Source of the DNA: Paenibacillus sp. JCM 18996
GTDB lineage: Bacteria > Bacillota > Bacilli > Paenibacillales > NBRC-103111
Reading direction: 5' to 3'
DNA length: 40,038 nt
Assembly: GCA_001313085.1 (NCBI GenBank)
Contig: BBFE01000041.1
Span: 1 to 40,038 of the forward strand
A program made the position numbers and the translations under genes. This document shows positions 29,021 through 39,133 of this stretch, piece after piece (position 1 is the first letter of the stretch; each line of letters starts with the position of its first letter). Under the pieces are notes generated by a model that made no database searches, was not told where the DNA came from, and saw only the letters and a program-made list of their open reading frames with translations.

Positions 29021-29878
29021 ACAGTAAAACGACGGACCGGATTGCAACGATGTTTTTTTTGGCTGTCCGGAATACTGATTATTCTTCTTTTGTCATGGTT
29101 TATCATCCGCATTCTCGGAGACGGGCTGCCTTATCTTACCTCGAAATTTATCTTCGGCAAGCCCCAGGAAATTATGGCCGGCGGAGGAGTAGGGCCCCAG
29201 TTGTTTAACTCCTTTTATATTCTCGCTCTTTCTTTGCTGTTCTCTTTGCCGATCGGGCTCGGGGCCGGAATTTATATGGCGGTGTACGCCAAGCAAAACA
29301 AATTCACCGATTTCATCAGGGTGTCAGTGGAAGCTTTGTCATCCGTGCCTTCCATTGTACTGGGGCTGTTCGGATATTTGCTGTTCGCCAACCTGATGGG
29401 CCTTAAATTTTCCATTCTCGGCGGGGCGGCCACTTTGTCCTTGTTGAATTTGCCGATCTTGGTCAGGGTGACTGAAGAATCCATCCGCAGCGTGCCGGGC
29501 TCTTACTGGGAAGCCTCTCTTGCACTTGGCTCCACGAAGTGGCAATCTATTCTCAAGGTGCTGATCCCTTCCTCTCTGCCGGGCTTGATAACCGGTGTGA
29601 CCTTGGTCGCGGGCAGGGCCCTCGGGGAAACGGCGATTTTAATCTATACGGCGGGCCTGTCCGTTTCCCGACATTTCCCGGATTTCAATCCGCTCACAAT
29701 GGGAGAAACATTATCCGTACATCTGTGGTATATCCAATCGGAAGCGATCGTTCCGGACGCCAAGCAGATTGCCAAAGGCAGCGCCGCGCTGCTGCTCATC
29801 ATCGTCCTGATCTTTAATCTTCTCGTTGGAATACCGAGCCGTATTCTCCAAAAAAAACGACTTTCCGGGGGGAACTAA
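29017..29878 (+). CDS. pstA: Phosphate ABC transporter permease PstA, one frameshift
   Basis: GTG 29017 overlaps the pstC stop, after AGGAATGAG. Removing one T from the run at 29052-29059 gives [20 protein letters not shown] then [16 protein letters not shown]. Six membrane spans; [39 protein letters not shown] and the permease loop [20 protein letters not shown] are characteristic. About 286 residues, normal. It ends with [16 protein letters not shown], five bases before pstB. It forms the other half of the channel with PstC. Confidence 0.94.
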
Positions 29879-29883
29879 ACACT

Positions 29884-30645
29884 ATGGCATCGCATAAAAT
29901 TAAAGTGAATTCACTGAATCTGTTCTATGGCAGCAATCAGGCCCTTTATGACATAAAGATGGATATTTTGAGCAACTCGGTGACAGCTTTGATCGGACCA
30001 TCCGGCTGCGGGAAGTCTACATTCCTGAGAACGCTGAACCGGATGAACGACCTGATCGACAATGTGAAAATAACCGGGGAAGTTCTAGTGGACGGCCAGA
30101 ATATTTATGATGCCGATACGGACGTAGTCGTCCTGCGCAAGCGCGTCGGGATGGTATTCCAGCGGCCTAATCCGTTTCCTATGAGCATATACGACAACGT
30201 TGCTTACGGATCGAGAATCCACGGCACGAGAAAGAAGCAGGTGCTGGACGGGATTGTGGAGCGGAGCTTGAAGCAGGCGGCTCTGTGGGACGAAGTGAAG
30301 GACCGGTTGAACAAATCGGCGCTTGGTCTATCCGGCGGACAGCAGCAAAGGCTTTGCATTGCCCGGCTGCTCGCGGTCGAGCCCGATGTGCTTTTGATGG
30401 ATGAACCCACTTCCGCGCTCGACCCGATCTCTACCTTAAAGGTCGAAGAGCTCACCCAGCAGCTGAAAGAGCGGTACAGCATCATTATCGTAACCCATAA
30501 CATGCAGCAGGCGGCCCGTATTTCTGATTATACTTCCTTTTTTTTCCTGAACGGAATCTTGGTCGAATCCGATCAAACCGAGAAGATTTTTACAAACCCA
30601 AACGATCAAAGAACCGAAGATTATATTACCGGAAGATTCGGCTAG
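29884..30645 (+). CDS. pstB: Phosphate ABC transporter ATPase PstB
   Basis: ATG 29884 follows CCGGGGGG. The 253-residue frame is intact. Walker A is [21 protein letters not shown]-loop [15 protein letters not shown], signature [18 protein letters not shown], Walker [15 protein letters not shown], and the switch His is in [14 protein letters not shown]. It powers phosphate import by PstCA. The C-terminal segment reads [11 protein letters not shown] where relatives often have one Phe less, so the T run at 30538-30545 may be three bases too long without breaking frame. Only one pstB is present, unlike the pstBA/pstBB pair of Bacillus subtilis. Confidence 0.97.
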   Translation: MASHKIKVNSLNLFYGSNQALYDIKMDILSNSVTALIGPSGCGKSTFLRTLNRMNDLIDNVKITGEVLVDGQNIYDADTDVVVLRKRVGMVFQRPNPFPMSIYDNVAYGSRIHGTRKKQVLDGIVERSLKQAALWDEVKDRLNKSALGLSGGQQQRLCIARLLAVEPDVLLMDEPTSALDPISTLKVEELTQQLKERYSIIIVTHNMQQAARISDYTSFFFLNGILVESDQTEKIFTNPNDQRTEDYITGRFG

Positions 30646-30692
30646 CCTGGAAAGCGAGCTGATAAATGCAGTCTTGAGAAGGGGCGAACATA

Positions 30693-31356
30693 ATGGATAC
30701 AAGATTCAATTTTCATCAAATGGTGGAAGATCTGCAAAAGGATATCCTCACGATGGGAGCTTTAGTCGAAAGCCAGATCCGGCAGGCGGTGGAATCTCTT
30801 GCCTCTTTGGATGAAAAAAAATTAGCCAGGGAAACCATTGGCAGAGACGACAAAGTCGACAACATGATGCTGGAAATCGAAGAAAAAATGTCTCCGTCTG
30901 ATCGCTCTGCAGCAGCCTATGGCGAGCGATCTGAGAATCATCGGCATGGCTTTCAAAATCACAAGCGACCTTGAGCGGATTGCGGACCATGCGGTCGATA
31001 TCGCCAAGATCGCGCTCCGGCTGTCAGGCGAAAAGCTGTTCAAGAAGCTGATCGATATTCCGAGAATGGCCGAGCTGACCCAAGAAATGATCCGTGAGGC
31101 CCTGCTAAGCTATACGGAGAGAAATGTGCACAGAGCCGCTTCTCTTGCCGAGAAAGACGACGCTGTGGATAAGCTGTACGGCACGGTCATGACGGACACG
31201 ACCGCAGCTCTGGGAGCCGACGCGGCTTTGAACAGGCAGGCGGTGCAGCTTATGTTTGTCGCCCATTTCCTGGAAAGAGTCGCAGACCATACGACCAATA
31301 TCGGGGAAGGCGTAATTTACATGGTGACCGGAAAAAGAAAAGATTTGAACATCTAG
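30693..31356 (+). CDS. phoU: Phosphate signalling protein PhoU, one frameshift
   Basis: ATG 30693 follows AAGGGG. Removing one A from the run at 30883-30888 joins MDTRFNFHQMVEDLQKDILT ... DDKVDNMMLEIEEK to CLRLIALQQPMASDLRIIGM. Two three-helix repeats are visible, each with the metal-binding pattern: ITSDLERIADHAVDIA and FLERVADHTTNIGEG. 220 residues, the normal length. PhoU damps Pst uptake and keeps PhoR inactive when phosphate is plentiful; Bacillus subtilis lacks it at this place. Last gene of the pst operon, 47 bp after pstB. I see no clear terminator in the 95 bp before the convergent HAD gene. Confidence 0.94.
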
Positions 31357-31451
31357 GAAGTGAATGTGACCGCGGACAACGGGACCGGCGCAGGTTGGAC
31401 AGATCTGAAACGACAGGCATGCAGGTCTCCCGCGCAGAGAAAGTGTTGCAG

Positions 31452-32212
31452 TCAGAACAGATCGAGCAGTTGTTTGATTTTTTTACAATCGTAATCACTT
31501 TACCGTTCCCAACCTTGCGTTGGGACATTTTTTTTTGCGTGGTTCGGATGAATCCATACGGCGTCCATGCCGGATTGGGTGGCACCGCATATGTCGTTTC
31601 GCCAGGAGTTTCCCACCATTACGCTTTGGCCGGATTTAATGTCCATCGATTTCAGAGCATGCTGAAATATGGTCGGGTTCGGCTTTTTTGTATTCCCCTT
31701 TTATCGATGTGAAAATGTTTTGTTCGGGAAAAAAACTCCGAAAGGTTCAGGCGCGTCAGGTTGGACTGCAGCAAATCCTTGTTGCCGTTGCTGATGATGG
31801 CAAGAGAATAGGAGGGAGATAAGGCGGTGAGCGTCTCCAGCACGTCGGGGAACAGCTCCGTATGGCTGCCTTGAATCTCCTTCATGCGGGAAAAAAAACA
31901 TTTTCGGGAAATTTTCACTGACCGGCACAGAAAATGAGGAAATGGCTTCCTTGAGGCAGAGCTGCTGGATTTGTTCTTTCGTTTGGTTTTCCGTACGGTA
32001 TCTGAGCTTGCCTTTATCATTCCAAAGGTTCTGGTAAGCGTCAAGCACAGCCTCCGGTTTCCACTCGGCTTCCTCCGCGGACCACCTTCCAGTAAATTCA
32101 TTCAGTACTTCCAGAAAACAGCCGTAAAAGGTTTTCTTTTTGATCGACCAACGTATTGTTCATATCAAAGAAGATCACTTTCTTTCGGCCGGGGGAGAAA
32201 AAAACGTTTCAT
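31452..32212 (-). CDS. HAD-family hydrolase, frameshifted
   Basis: Minus start ATG 32210-32212 after GAAGGAGG, seven bases away. With breaks bridged it reads MKRFF... VIFFDMNNTLVDQKENF (HAD motif I, DxNNT variant), a helical cap (AVLDAYQNLWNDKGKLRY), SYSLAIISNGNKDLLQSNLT (motif II), then MVGNSWRNDICGATQSGMDA (motifs III/IV) and KKIKQLLDLF, stop TGA 31452-31454. About 250 residues. Breaks lie near 32191-32204, 32135, 31890-31897, 31731-31737, 31681-31686 and 31480-31486. HAD enzymes of this subclass remove phosphate from small metabolites; the substrate is unknown. It is divergent from polA and convergent with phoU. Confidence 0.8.
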
Positions 32213-32383
32213 CTTCGATCCTCCTTCCCAACAAACAATGGCTCCGTTATCACTCTATATATTATGTTATGTAACGAAGCTTCACCAAGTACCTATAGAG
32301 CTTGATTGGAAAGGGTTTTCTTTTTTTCAGTTGGGCGCGCTTTATGATATGATGGTTGTAGAATGTAAAATGAGGTGCGGCAA

Positions 32384-35028
32384 ATGGGCAAATTGATTTT
32401 GGTCGACGGCAACAGTATTGCATACCGGGCGTTCTATGCCTTCCGTTATTGACGAATTCCAGCGGGCTGCATACCAATTCGGTGTACGGCTTTACAACTA
32501 TGCTGCTGAAGCTGATAGATGAACAGAAGCTACTCACTTCCTTGTCGCTTTTGACGCGGGGAAGGTAACGTTCCGGCACGAGGGCTATGCGGAATACAAG
32601 GGCGGACGCGAGAAGACGCTTCGGAATTGAAAGAGCAGTTCCCGCTGATCAAGGAGATGCTTGAAGCTTTTCGGATCAGGCAGTTTGAGCTGGCCGGCTA
32701 TGAGGCTGACGATATTATCGGGACTTTAACCCGCCTTGCGGATGAAAAAGGGCAGGAAGTGCTGGTCGTCACGGGAGACAAGGATATGCTGCAGCTGGCT
32801 TCCGACCATGTGACCGTTGCTTTGACGCGCAAAGGGATCAGTGAAGTGGAGCTGTACAATCCGGATGCGATCCGTGTGAAATATGATTTGAACCCGGCCC
32901 AGATCATTGACCTGAAAGGTCTGATGGGCGATCCTTCGGACAATATTCCGGGAATTCCGGGTGTTGGGGAAAAGACGGCGCTTAAGCTGCTGCACGAGTA
33001 TGGCTCTGTAGAATCTGTGCTGGACAATGTGGAACAGTTGAAAGGCAAAATGAAGGAGAGAGTGGAAACTCACGCCGAGGACGCACGGATGAGCAAGAAG
33101 CTGGCTACCATCTACCGGGAAGTGCCGGTGGATTTGCAGCTGGACGAGCTGGAGTTCACTGGCGCCAAAGGACAAGCGTTGGCGGAATTGTTCCGTAAGC
33201 TGGAGTTCAAATCGCTTCTGGAGAAGAACGATTTCACCGGTCCGGAACAGGTAGAGTCGGCGGAAGAGGAAGTGATCGAATTTATAGTGGCCGATTCGTC
33301 CGACATCGCTGCTTTAATACAGTCGCTTCCCGAAGTGCAGACGATCCATGTGGAAGCCTTCGGCGATAATCCGCACACAGCTTCCGTCCATGGCGTCGCT
33401 TTTCATTACGCGGACAAAGGCTACTATGTGCCGCTGGAGGTGCTGCAGGGAGCGCCGGCCGCTCCTGTCAGGAAATGGCTGGCGGACCCGGCCTGCAGCA
33501 AATGGATGTTTGATCTGCACAGGGCGGAGGTCGCTCTAAGCTGGGAAGGCATTGAACTCAAAGGCGTAGCCTTTGATGTACTGCTGGCAGCCTATCTGCT
33601 CGATCCTACGGAGTCCACACGCACCTTGAACTGGCTCGCTTCAAAGTATGGCGTACCGGGGTTGAAGCAGGATGAAGAAGTGTTCGGCAAAGGGGCCAAG
33701 TTCAAGCTTCCCGGGATCAGTGTAACAGGCGAGCATATGTGCCGCAAGGCGGCCACAATACAGCATCTGGTGCCTCTTCTGCAGGCGGATCTGGAAAAGA
33801 ATGAGATGAATCCGCTCTGCTACGATCTGGAGCTTCCATTAGCCAAGGTGCTGGCCGACATGGAACGGCAGGGCATTAAGGTGAATGTGGAGGAACTTAA
33901 GGAGTTCGGCAAAGAGCTCAGCGGCAAGCTTGACCTGATTATGGCCAGCATCTATGGACTAGCGGGAATGGAATTCAACATCAACTCTCCGAAGCAGCTT
34001 GGGGAGATACTGTTCGATAAGCTCGGCCTGCCGGTGGTGAAAAAAGACGAAAACCGGTTATTCCACCGATGCGGAGGTTCTGGAGAAGCTTGAACCGCAT
34101 CACGAAATCGTAAGAGAGATTCTGAACTACCGGCAGCTTGCCAAGCTGCAGTCTACCTATGTGGAAGGCCTGCTGAAAGAAGTAAAGCCGGAGACGGGAA
34201 AGGTCCACACCTATTACCAGCAGACGATCGCTGCTACCGGCCGCTGAGCAGCCAATTCCCGAACCTGCAGAACATTCCGATCCGGCTGGAGGAAGGCCGC
34301 AAAATCCGCAAAGTATTCGTGCCTTCGGAGCCCGGATGGTTCATCCTGACCGCGGACTATTCACAGATCGAGCTTCGCGTCCTGGCCCATATTTCCCAGG
34401 ATGAAAGGCTGATGGAAGCGTTCCGGGAAGATATGGACATCCATACGAAGACTGCAATGGACGTATTCGGAGTGGACGAGTCCCAGGTGGATTCCAATAT
34501 GAGAAGACAAGCCAAGGCGGTCAACTTCGGGATCGTCTATGGAATCAGCGATTACGGCTTGTCCCAAAACTTGAATATTACCCGCAAGGAAGCGGCTGCC
34601 TTCATTGAGCACTATTTCCATGTGTTCCAAGGGGTACGCAAATATATGGAAGATATAGTACAACAAGCACGCCAGAACGGCTACGTGACTACGCTTTTGC
34701 AGCGCCGCCGCTATTTGCCGGAAATCACTGCTTCTAATTTCAATTTGCGCTCCTTTGCCGAGCGGACTGCAATGAATTCGCCCATCCAGGGAACGGCAGC
34801 GGATATCATCAAGCTGGCCATGGTTCAGATGGACGAGCGACTGCGGCGGGAGAAGCTGCAGAGCCGAATGCTGCTGCAGGTGCATGATGAATTGGTGTTT
34901 GAAGTGCCGGAATCCGAGCTTGAGACGATGCGCTCCCTGGTGCCCGAGATTATGGAGGCGCGTTGAAGCTGGACGTGCCGCTCAAGGTCGATGTGGATTA
35001 TGGCAGCAACTGGTATGAAGCAAAATAA
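32384..35028 (+). CDS. polA: DNA polymerase I, frameshifted
   Basis: ATG 32384 follows GAGGTG. It removes primers and fills gaps in DNA repair and lagging-strand synthesis. N-terminal 5'-3' exonuclease: LILVDGNSIAYRAFYALPLL, ADDIIGTLTRLAD, VVTGDKDMLQLAS, GDPSDNIPGIPGVGEKTALK. The central 3'-5' exonuclease-like domain lacks clear catalytic acids (VAFDVLLAAYLLDP), as in Bacillus Pol I. Polymerase: QTIAATGRLSSQFPNLQNIP, TADYSQIELRVLAH (motif A), RRQAKAVNFGIVYG (motif B), MLLQVHDELVFEV (motif C). Missing bases near 32445, 32530, 32618, 34240 and 34962 and a mis-sized run near 34047 must be bridged; about 880 residues, ending at TAA 35026-35028, 15 bp before mutM. Confidence 0.95.
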
Positions 35029-35043
35029 GGAGGAGGGAGACCG

Positions 35044-35902
35044 ATGCCGGAACTGCCGGAAGTCGAGACGGTCAAGCGGACGCTCAATGAGCTGGTCGCA
35101 GGGCACACGATCGAACGGGTAACCGTCCTGCTCCCCCGGATCATTCAATATCCCGATGATATAGACCAGTTTGCGCTGATGCTTGCGGGTCAGACCATTG
35201 GGCGTGTTGAACGAAGAGGGAAGTTCCTGCGCTTTATGCTCGATGATTATGTTATGGTGTCCCATCTACGGATGGAAGGCCGCTATGGCGTGTACCGCAA
35301 AGAAGAACCACTGGAGAAGCACACTCATGTCATTTTTTTCATTTGACTGGCGGGCTGGAACTAAGATACAAGGATGTCAGGCAGTTTGGAACGATGCATC
35401 TGTTCCCCGCGGGCCAGGAGCTGGTATCTCCACCGCTGGTGAGGCTGGGGCTCGAGCCCCTCGACGACAGCTTTACTTTCGAAGCTTTCAAAGCCAGGAT
35501 CGGCCGCCGCACCACCAAGATCAAGCCGCTGCTGCTCAATCAGGAATATATTGTCGGTATCGGAAATATTTATGTGGATGAGGCGCTGCACAAAGCTGGA
35601 ATCCATCCGGAGCGCGAGGCGCATGAATTAAAGAATACTGAATTAAGGAAGCTGTATGAGGCGATTATCTCGACACTTTCGGACGCGGTAGAGGCCGGCG
35701 GCTCTTCAGTCAAATCGTATGTGAACGGTCAAGGAGAAATCGGGATGTTCCAGTACCAGCTGCAGGTATACGGACGGGCATCCGAGCCCTGCAGAAGCTG
35801 CGGACATCCGATCGAAAAAAATATTTCGTGGGCGGAAGAGGCACCCATCTATGTACCAAATGCCAGCCGCTGAGAAGGAAAAGAAGGACACCGGCAAAGT
35901 AA
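35044..35902 (+). CDS. mutM: Formamidopyrimidine-DNA glycosylase, frameshifted
   Basis: ATG 35044 follows AGGAGGGAG. It excises oxidised purines such as 8-oxoguanine and cuts the strand. The start MPELPEVETVKRTL carries the catalytic Pro2 and Glu3 (Pro becomes residue 1 after Met removal); RRGKFLRFML, SHLRMEGRYGVY, the helix-two-turn-helix segment LLLNQEYIVGIGNIYVDEAL, and the zinc finger CRSCG ... GGRGTHLCTKCQ follow. The T run at 35334-35340 and the A run at 35815-35821 must be bridged; the second restores the zinc finger, which is destroyed in the literal reading. About 285 residues, ending TAA 35900-35902. In the polA-mutM-ytaF-coaE order of Bacillus. Confidence 0.94.
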
Positions 35903-35963
35903 CGCCCTGCACCATCTTTTTTCCGAAGCCCATATGATAAGGAGAATGGAAAGGAGGAGAAGA

Positions 35964-36663
35964 ATGCTTCCTATATTTTCCTTATTCATATTAGCTTTAG
36001 GCGCAAGCCTGGACGGCTTCAGCGTCGGGGTCACTTACGGACTTCGCAAAATCCGTATTCCGCTCCTGTCAGTGACGATTATTTCGATTTGCTCCGGTCT
36101 GGTCGTTTTGAGTTCCATGTTGATCGGTGCGGCCCTGATCCGTCTGCTTCCGCTGGCTTATACGAAATCTTTGGGAGCAATGATCTTGATCTGTGTGGGA
36201 GTCTGGGCCTTATATCAAATAAAAAAAAGAACAGGGAGGATGCCGCGGGAAAAGACGCTGCCGAAATGGAAGCCGCTTCCAAAACCGCCGAGCCTACTGT
36301 GAGGCAAATTATTCTCATAGAGCTTAAACGGCTGGGAATCGTCATTCAAATCATTAAGACTCCTTCTGCGGCGGATATGGACAGATCAGGGAACATTTCG
36401 GCTTCAGAAGCGGCTTTTCTGGGAATCGCCCTTTCCCTGGATGCTTTCGGCGCGGGAATCGGCGCTGCTTTGATCGGATTTTCGCCGCTGGTTACTTCTT
36501 CAGTGATCGCTTTGGTAAGCGGCACTCTCCTGACAATGGGACTCCGTGTAGGATACACTTATTCCGATTTAAGCTGGATCCGTAAACTGGCTGTAGTGCT
36601 GGGTGCCTGCTTATCATGATAGGAATTATGAGGTTTTTTTTGAAAGAAGGTGTCAAGCCATGA
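35964..36663 (+). CDS. ytaF: Membrane protein YtaF (MntP-like family), frameshifted
   Basis: ATG 35964 follows AAGGAGGAG; upstream in-frame ATGs lack a ribosome site. Two similar halves of three membrane spans each: [20 protein letters not shown] and [20 protein letters not shown] both carry the ALxASLDxF/G motif of MntP-type transporters. The halves are linked by a hydrophilic stretch with many Ala, Glu and Lys. The A run at 36221-36228 and a missing base near 36598 must be bridged; the end is then [19 protein letters not shown] with TGA 36661-36663, overlapping the coaE start as ATGA. About 233 residues. In Bacillus it is called a sporulation membrane protein; its transport role is inferred. 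Confidence 0.87.
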
Positions 36664-37256
36664 ATATTGGTTTAACAGGTGGGATTGCCTGCGGCAAAAG
36701 CACAGTTGCGGAAATGCTGGTTAGCCGGGGGGCAATACTGGTGGACGCGGACCGTATAGCGAGAGAAGTGGTTGAGCCGGGCAGCCCTGCCCTGGCTCAA
36801 ATCGCCGAGCGGTTCGGACAAGCTGTCCTGCTGCCCGACGGTTCATTGCACCGCAAGGCGTTAGGGCAAATTGTGTTTGCTGATCCGCTGCGCGCCAAGA
36901 GCTGGAGGGCATTCTGCATCCCCGTGTCAGGGCGTTGATGAAGCAAAGGATGGAAGCTGCGGAAAAAAGAACAGCCGGACAAGCTAGTCGTAGTGGATGT
37001 CCCTTTGCTGTACGAGTCGGGATTGCAGCAAACGTATACGGAAGTGATGGTCGTGTACGTACCGAGAGAGATCCAAATAGAGCGGTTGATGAACAGGGAC
37101 GGTTTGGCGAGGGAGGAAGCCGAGCGCAGGCTGATGGCCCAATGGCCAATCGACAAGAAAAGGAAGCTTGCCGATATTGTCATTGATAACGGTGGATCTC
37201 TTGAGAAAACGGAAGCGCAGGTGGAAGAATTCCTTCGCGCCAGAGGACTGCAATGA
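36660..37256 (+). CDS. coaE: Dephospho-CoA kinase, frameshifted
   Basis: ATG 36660 overlaps the ytaF stop. It phosphorylates dephospho-CoA, the last step of CoA synthesis. [20 protein letters not shown] is the P-loop; [18 protein letters not shown] is the CoaE substrate motif; [17 protein letters not shown] and [20 protein letters not shown], then [12 protein letters not shown] and [20 protein letters not shown] complete it. A missing base near 36898 and one extra A in the run at 36961-36966 must be bridged; about 198 residues, the normal length. Its stop overlaps the transglycosylase start. Confidence 0.93.
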
Positions 37257-37838
37257 GGCTTTTTTTCGGCGAAAACGGTGGTTCATCCTGCTGCTGATCG
37301 TCTTTTTTTTGGGAATACTGTTTTTTCAACAGTACCTTGATCGGCAAATGGTTATACCCGATCTATTACCAGGATGAAATCAGGTCGAATGCCAAGCTTA
37401 TGGCGTAGATCCGTTATTAATCGCGGCCATCGTAAGAGTCGAAAGCAAATATCAAACCGGAATCACTTCCAAAAAAAAGGGGCCATCGGCTTAATGCAGC
37501 TTATGCCGGACACTGCGCAATGGGTTATGGAGAAGGGTGATTTTGCCAATCATACGATCGACCAGATCCATGAGCCGCATGTTAATATTCAGATGGGCTC
37601 ATGGTATCTTAGCTGGCTCTCCACACAATATAACGGGAATATCGTGGCCGTCACGGCGGCCTATAACGCTGGACAAGGGAATGTGAACAAGTGGATCAGC
37701 AGCGGCCGATGGGACGGCACCTATGAGCACATTAATTCGATTCCTTTTGGAGAGACCCGGCACTATGTACAAAGGGTCATGTATTATTATCATAAATATG
37801 ATAAAATTTATTCTAACGCGACGGACCGGGAACAATAG
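37253..37838 (+). CDS. Lytic transglycosylase (SLT domain), membrane-anchored, frameshifted
   Basis: ATG 37253 overlaps the coaE stop (ATGA). With the T run at 37259-37265 corrected the start is MRLFFRRKRWFILLLIVFFL, a positively charged signal anchor. After a short linker (GKWLYPIYYQDEIRSNA) the SLT domain reads AYGVDPLLIAAIVRVESKYQ with the catalytic Glu, TGITSKKGAIGLMQLMPDTA, and AVTAAYNAGQGNV; it ends with a Tyr-rich helix. Further breaks near 37320-37345, 37398 and 37472-37479. About 195 residues. It cleaves the glycan strands of peptidoglycan outside the membrane. The same gene follows coaE in Paenibacillus and Bacillus relatives (ytcA/ytxx order differs). Confidence 0.88.
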
Positions 37839-37840
37839 AA

Positions 37841-37880
37841 GAAGCATTGGACAACTCGGGGAGAGTTGATCCAATACTTC
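37841..37880. repeat. Inverted repeat between convergent genes
   Basis: GAAGCATTGGACAACTC and GAGTTGATCCAATACTTC pair with two small mismatches around a GGGGA loop. It lies between the transglycosylase stop and the SASP stop. No T tract follows on either strand, so termination is uncertain. Confidence 0.5.
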
Positions 37881-37908
37881 CGGGTTATCCGTTATAAGCT
37901 GTTAAAGC

Positions 37909-38168
37909 TTATCGGGATTGACCACCAGTTGGAAAAGATTGGCTAGCAAGCTGCTCTTCAGCCAATTGGATCATACGGCGTACCATATGTCCTCCGATAG
38001 CTCCAGTATCGCGAGTAGCCATATAGCGTAGTAGTTGTCTTGAGGAACTTGGATACCCAATTCCTGAGCAACTTCATATTTCAGTTGTTGCAAAGCTTGG
38101 TTAGCTTGAGGAACGACCAGAATGTTCTGGTTACCGCCTCCGCCGCCTTGACGACCGCCTCCGCCCAT
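37909..38168 (-). CDS. Alpha/beta-type small acid-soluble spore protein, one frameshift
   Basis: Minus start ATG 38166-38168 after a perfect AAAGGAGGTG. MGGGGRQGGGGGNQNILVVP is followed by QANQALQQLKYEVAQELGIQ, where the germination protease cuts in the family, and, after a missing G near 38021, DNYYGYMATRDTGAIGGHMV then RRMIQLAEEQLASQSFPTGG. Stop TAA 37909-37911, about 86 residues. These proteins coat spore DNA, forcing an A-like shape that resists UV. The Gly-rich start is common in Paenibacillus members. A sigma-G-type promoter lies upstream, as expected for forespore expression. Confidence 0.93.
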
Positions 38169-38198
38169 TGAATTCACCTCCTTTTCTGTTGGTAAACA

Positions 38199-38227
38199 TA
38201 TTATGTGCGGTTTTCTGAGGATCATAA
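38199..38227 (-). promoter_or_regulatory. Sigma-G-like promoter of the SASP gene
   Basis: On the minus strand CATAATA (38199-38205) fits the sigma-G -10 CATNHTA, and TTATG (38223-38227), 17 bp upstream, fits GHATR at four of five positions. The SASP start is 31 bp downstream. Confidence 0.55.
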
Positions 38228-38277
38228 CAGGGAAGGATTGGTAATAGAATGACGCTTCCGGAAAGGAGTATTGCGTG

Positions 38278-38822
38278 ATGAAATGCCTTATTGCGATTAT
38301 TCGGGGACCAAAGTGCTCGATTCCAGATCCGCGAACGATAACAAATCCATCCGGCGCCGGCGTGAATGCGAGCAGTGTGCCAGAAGGTTTACCACCTTCG
38401 AAACCATAGAGGAAACGCCGCTGATGGTGATCAAGAAAGATGGCAGCAGAGAAGAGTTTAGCCGGGATAAGATACTAAGAGGCGTAATCCGCGCCTGCGA
38501 GAAGCGTCCAGTGTCTGTTGACCGTCTCGACACCCTGGTGTCTGAAGTGGAGAAAAGGGTGCGCAACACCGCGCAAGCCGAAGTGGAAGCAAGGGACATC
38601 GGGGAATTGGTGATGGAGGAACTGTACACAGTGGATGAAGTGGCCTATATCCGCTTCGCTTCCGTATACCGCCAATTCAAAGATATAAACATGTTCATGA
38701 AAGAACTGAACGAGCTCTTGGGCAAAAAAACCATCTGGACGACTCCCGCGGCAAATAGTAGTGGAAGAAGCAAGAGTTGTTCCAGTAAAAAAAAGCTTGC
38801 ATTAGCGCCTCACTTCGTGTAA
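38278..38822 (+). CDS. nrdR: Transcriptional repressor NrdR, frameshifted
   Basis: ATG 38278 follows GAAAGGAG. With a missing C restored near 38286 the start is [20 protein letters not shown], and [12 protein letters not shown] completes the CxxC-CxxC zinc ribbon. The ATP-cone follows: [40 protein letters not shown], and [20 protein letters not shown]. NrdR represses ribonucleotide reductase genes when dATP is bound. An A run at 38724-38730 is probably one base long; then the end is [20 protein letters not shown] and TAG near 38803-38805 instead of 38822. The core is about 155 residues, normal for the family. In Bacillus it follows the same coaE-region genes. Confidence 0.93.
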
Positions 38823-38855
38823 AATAAATTCTTGTCGGCGGTTTGAAAATCAGTT

Positions 38856-38928
38856 GGGGCCGTAGCTGAGCTTGGGGCGGATGCGGGTTGGTTACACTGG
38901 TTTACAGCTTAATTAGCTCAGCTGGGAG
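38856..38928 (+). pseudogene. Two partial tRNA 5'-half copies upstream of tRNA-Ala
   Basis: AATTAGCTCAGCTGGGAG at 38911-38928 is identical over 18 bases to the D-arm half of the tRNA at 38988-39005. Further upstream 38856-38876 (GGGGCCGTAGCTGAGCTTGG) also looks like a tRNA-Ala acceptor and D arm. Neither continues into an anticodon arm. They may be remnants of earlier attachment events or of a decayed tRNA cluster. The rest of 38823-38983 shows no gene. Confidence 0.5.
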
Positions 38929-38983
38929 CACAAGTTTCTTGGTTACAGTGCCTCAAGAATTTAATACCAGCATGTTTATGCAC

Positions 38984-39055
38984 GGGGAATTAGCTCAGCT
39001 GGGAGAGCGCATCGCTGGCAGCGATGAGGTCAGGGGTTCGAGCCCCTATTCTCCA
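38984..39055 (+). tRNA. tRNA-Ala (anticodon GGC), one C short in the T arm
   Basis: GGGGAAT pairs with ATTCTCC, including the G3-U70 pair that marks alanine tRNAs. The D arm is GCTCAGCTGGGAGAGC; the anticodon stem CATCG/CGATG holds loop CTGGCAG with anticodon GGC. The T arm AGGGG-TTCGAGC needs CCCCT but only CCCT remains after the loop, so one C is missing, fitting the homopolymer errors elsewhere. CCA is not encoded. Confidence 0.92.
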
Positions 39056-39073
39056 TAATAAGAAGCATGAAGA

Positions 39074-39101
39074 AAACCCTTGAGAAATCAAGGGTTTTTT
39101 T
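39074..39101 (+). terminator. Rho-independent terminator after tRNA-Ala
   Basis: AAACCCTTGA and TCAAGGGTTT form a perfect 10-bp stem with a GAAA tetraloop, followed by seven T. Confidence 0.93.
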
Positions 39102-39133
39102 GCATTCTTTGCTTCGATGTTGGGAAGTATAAA

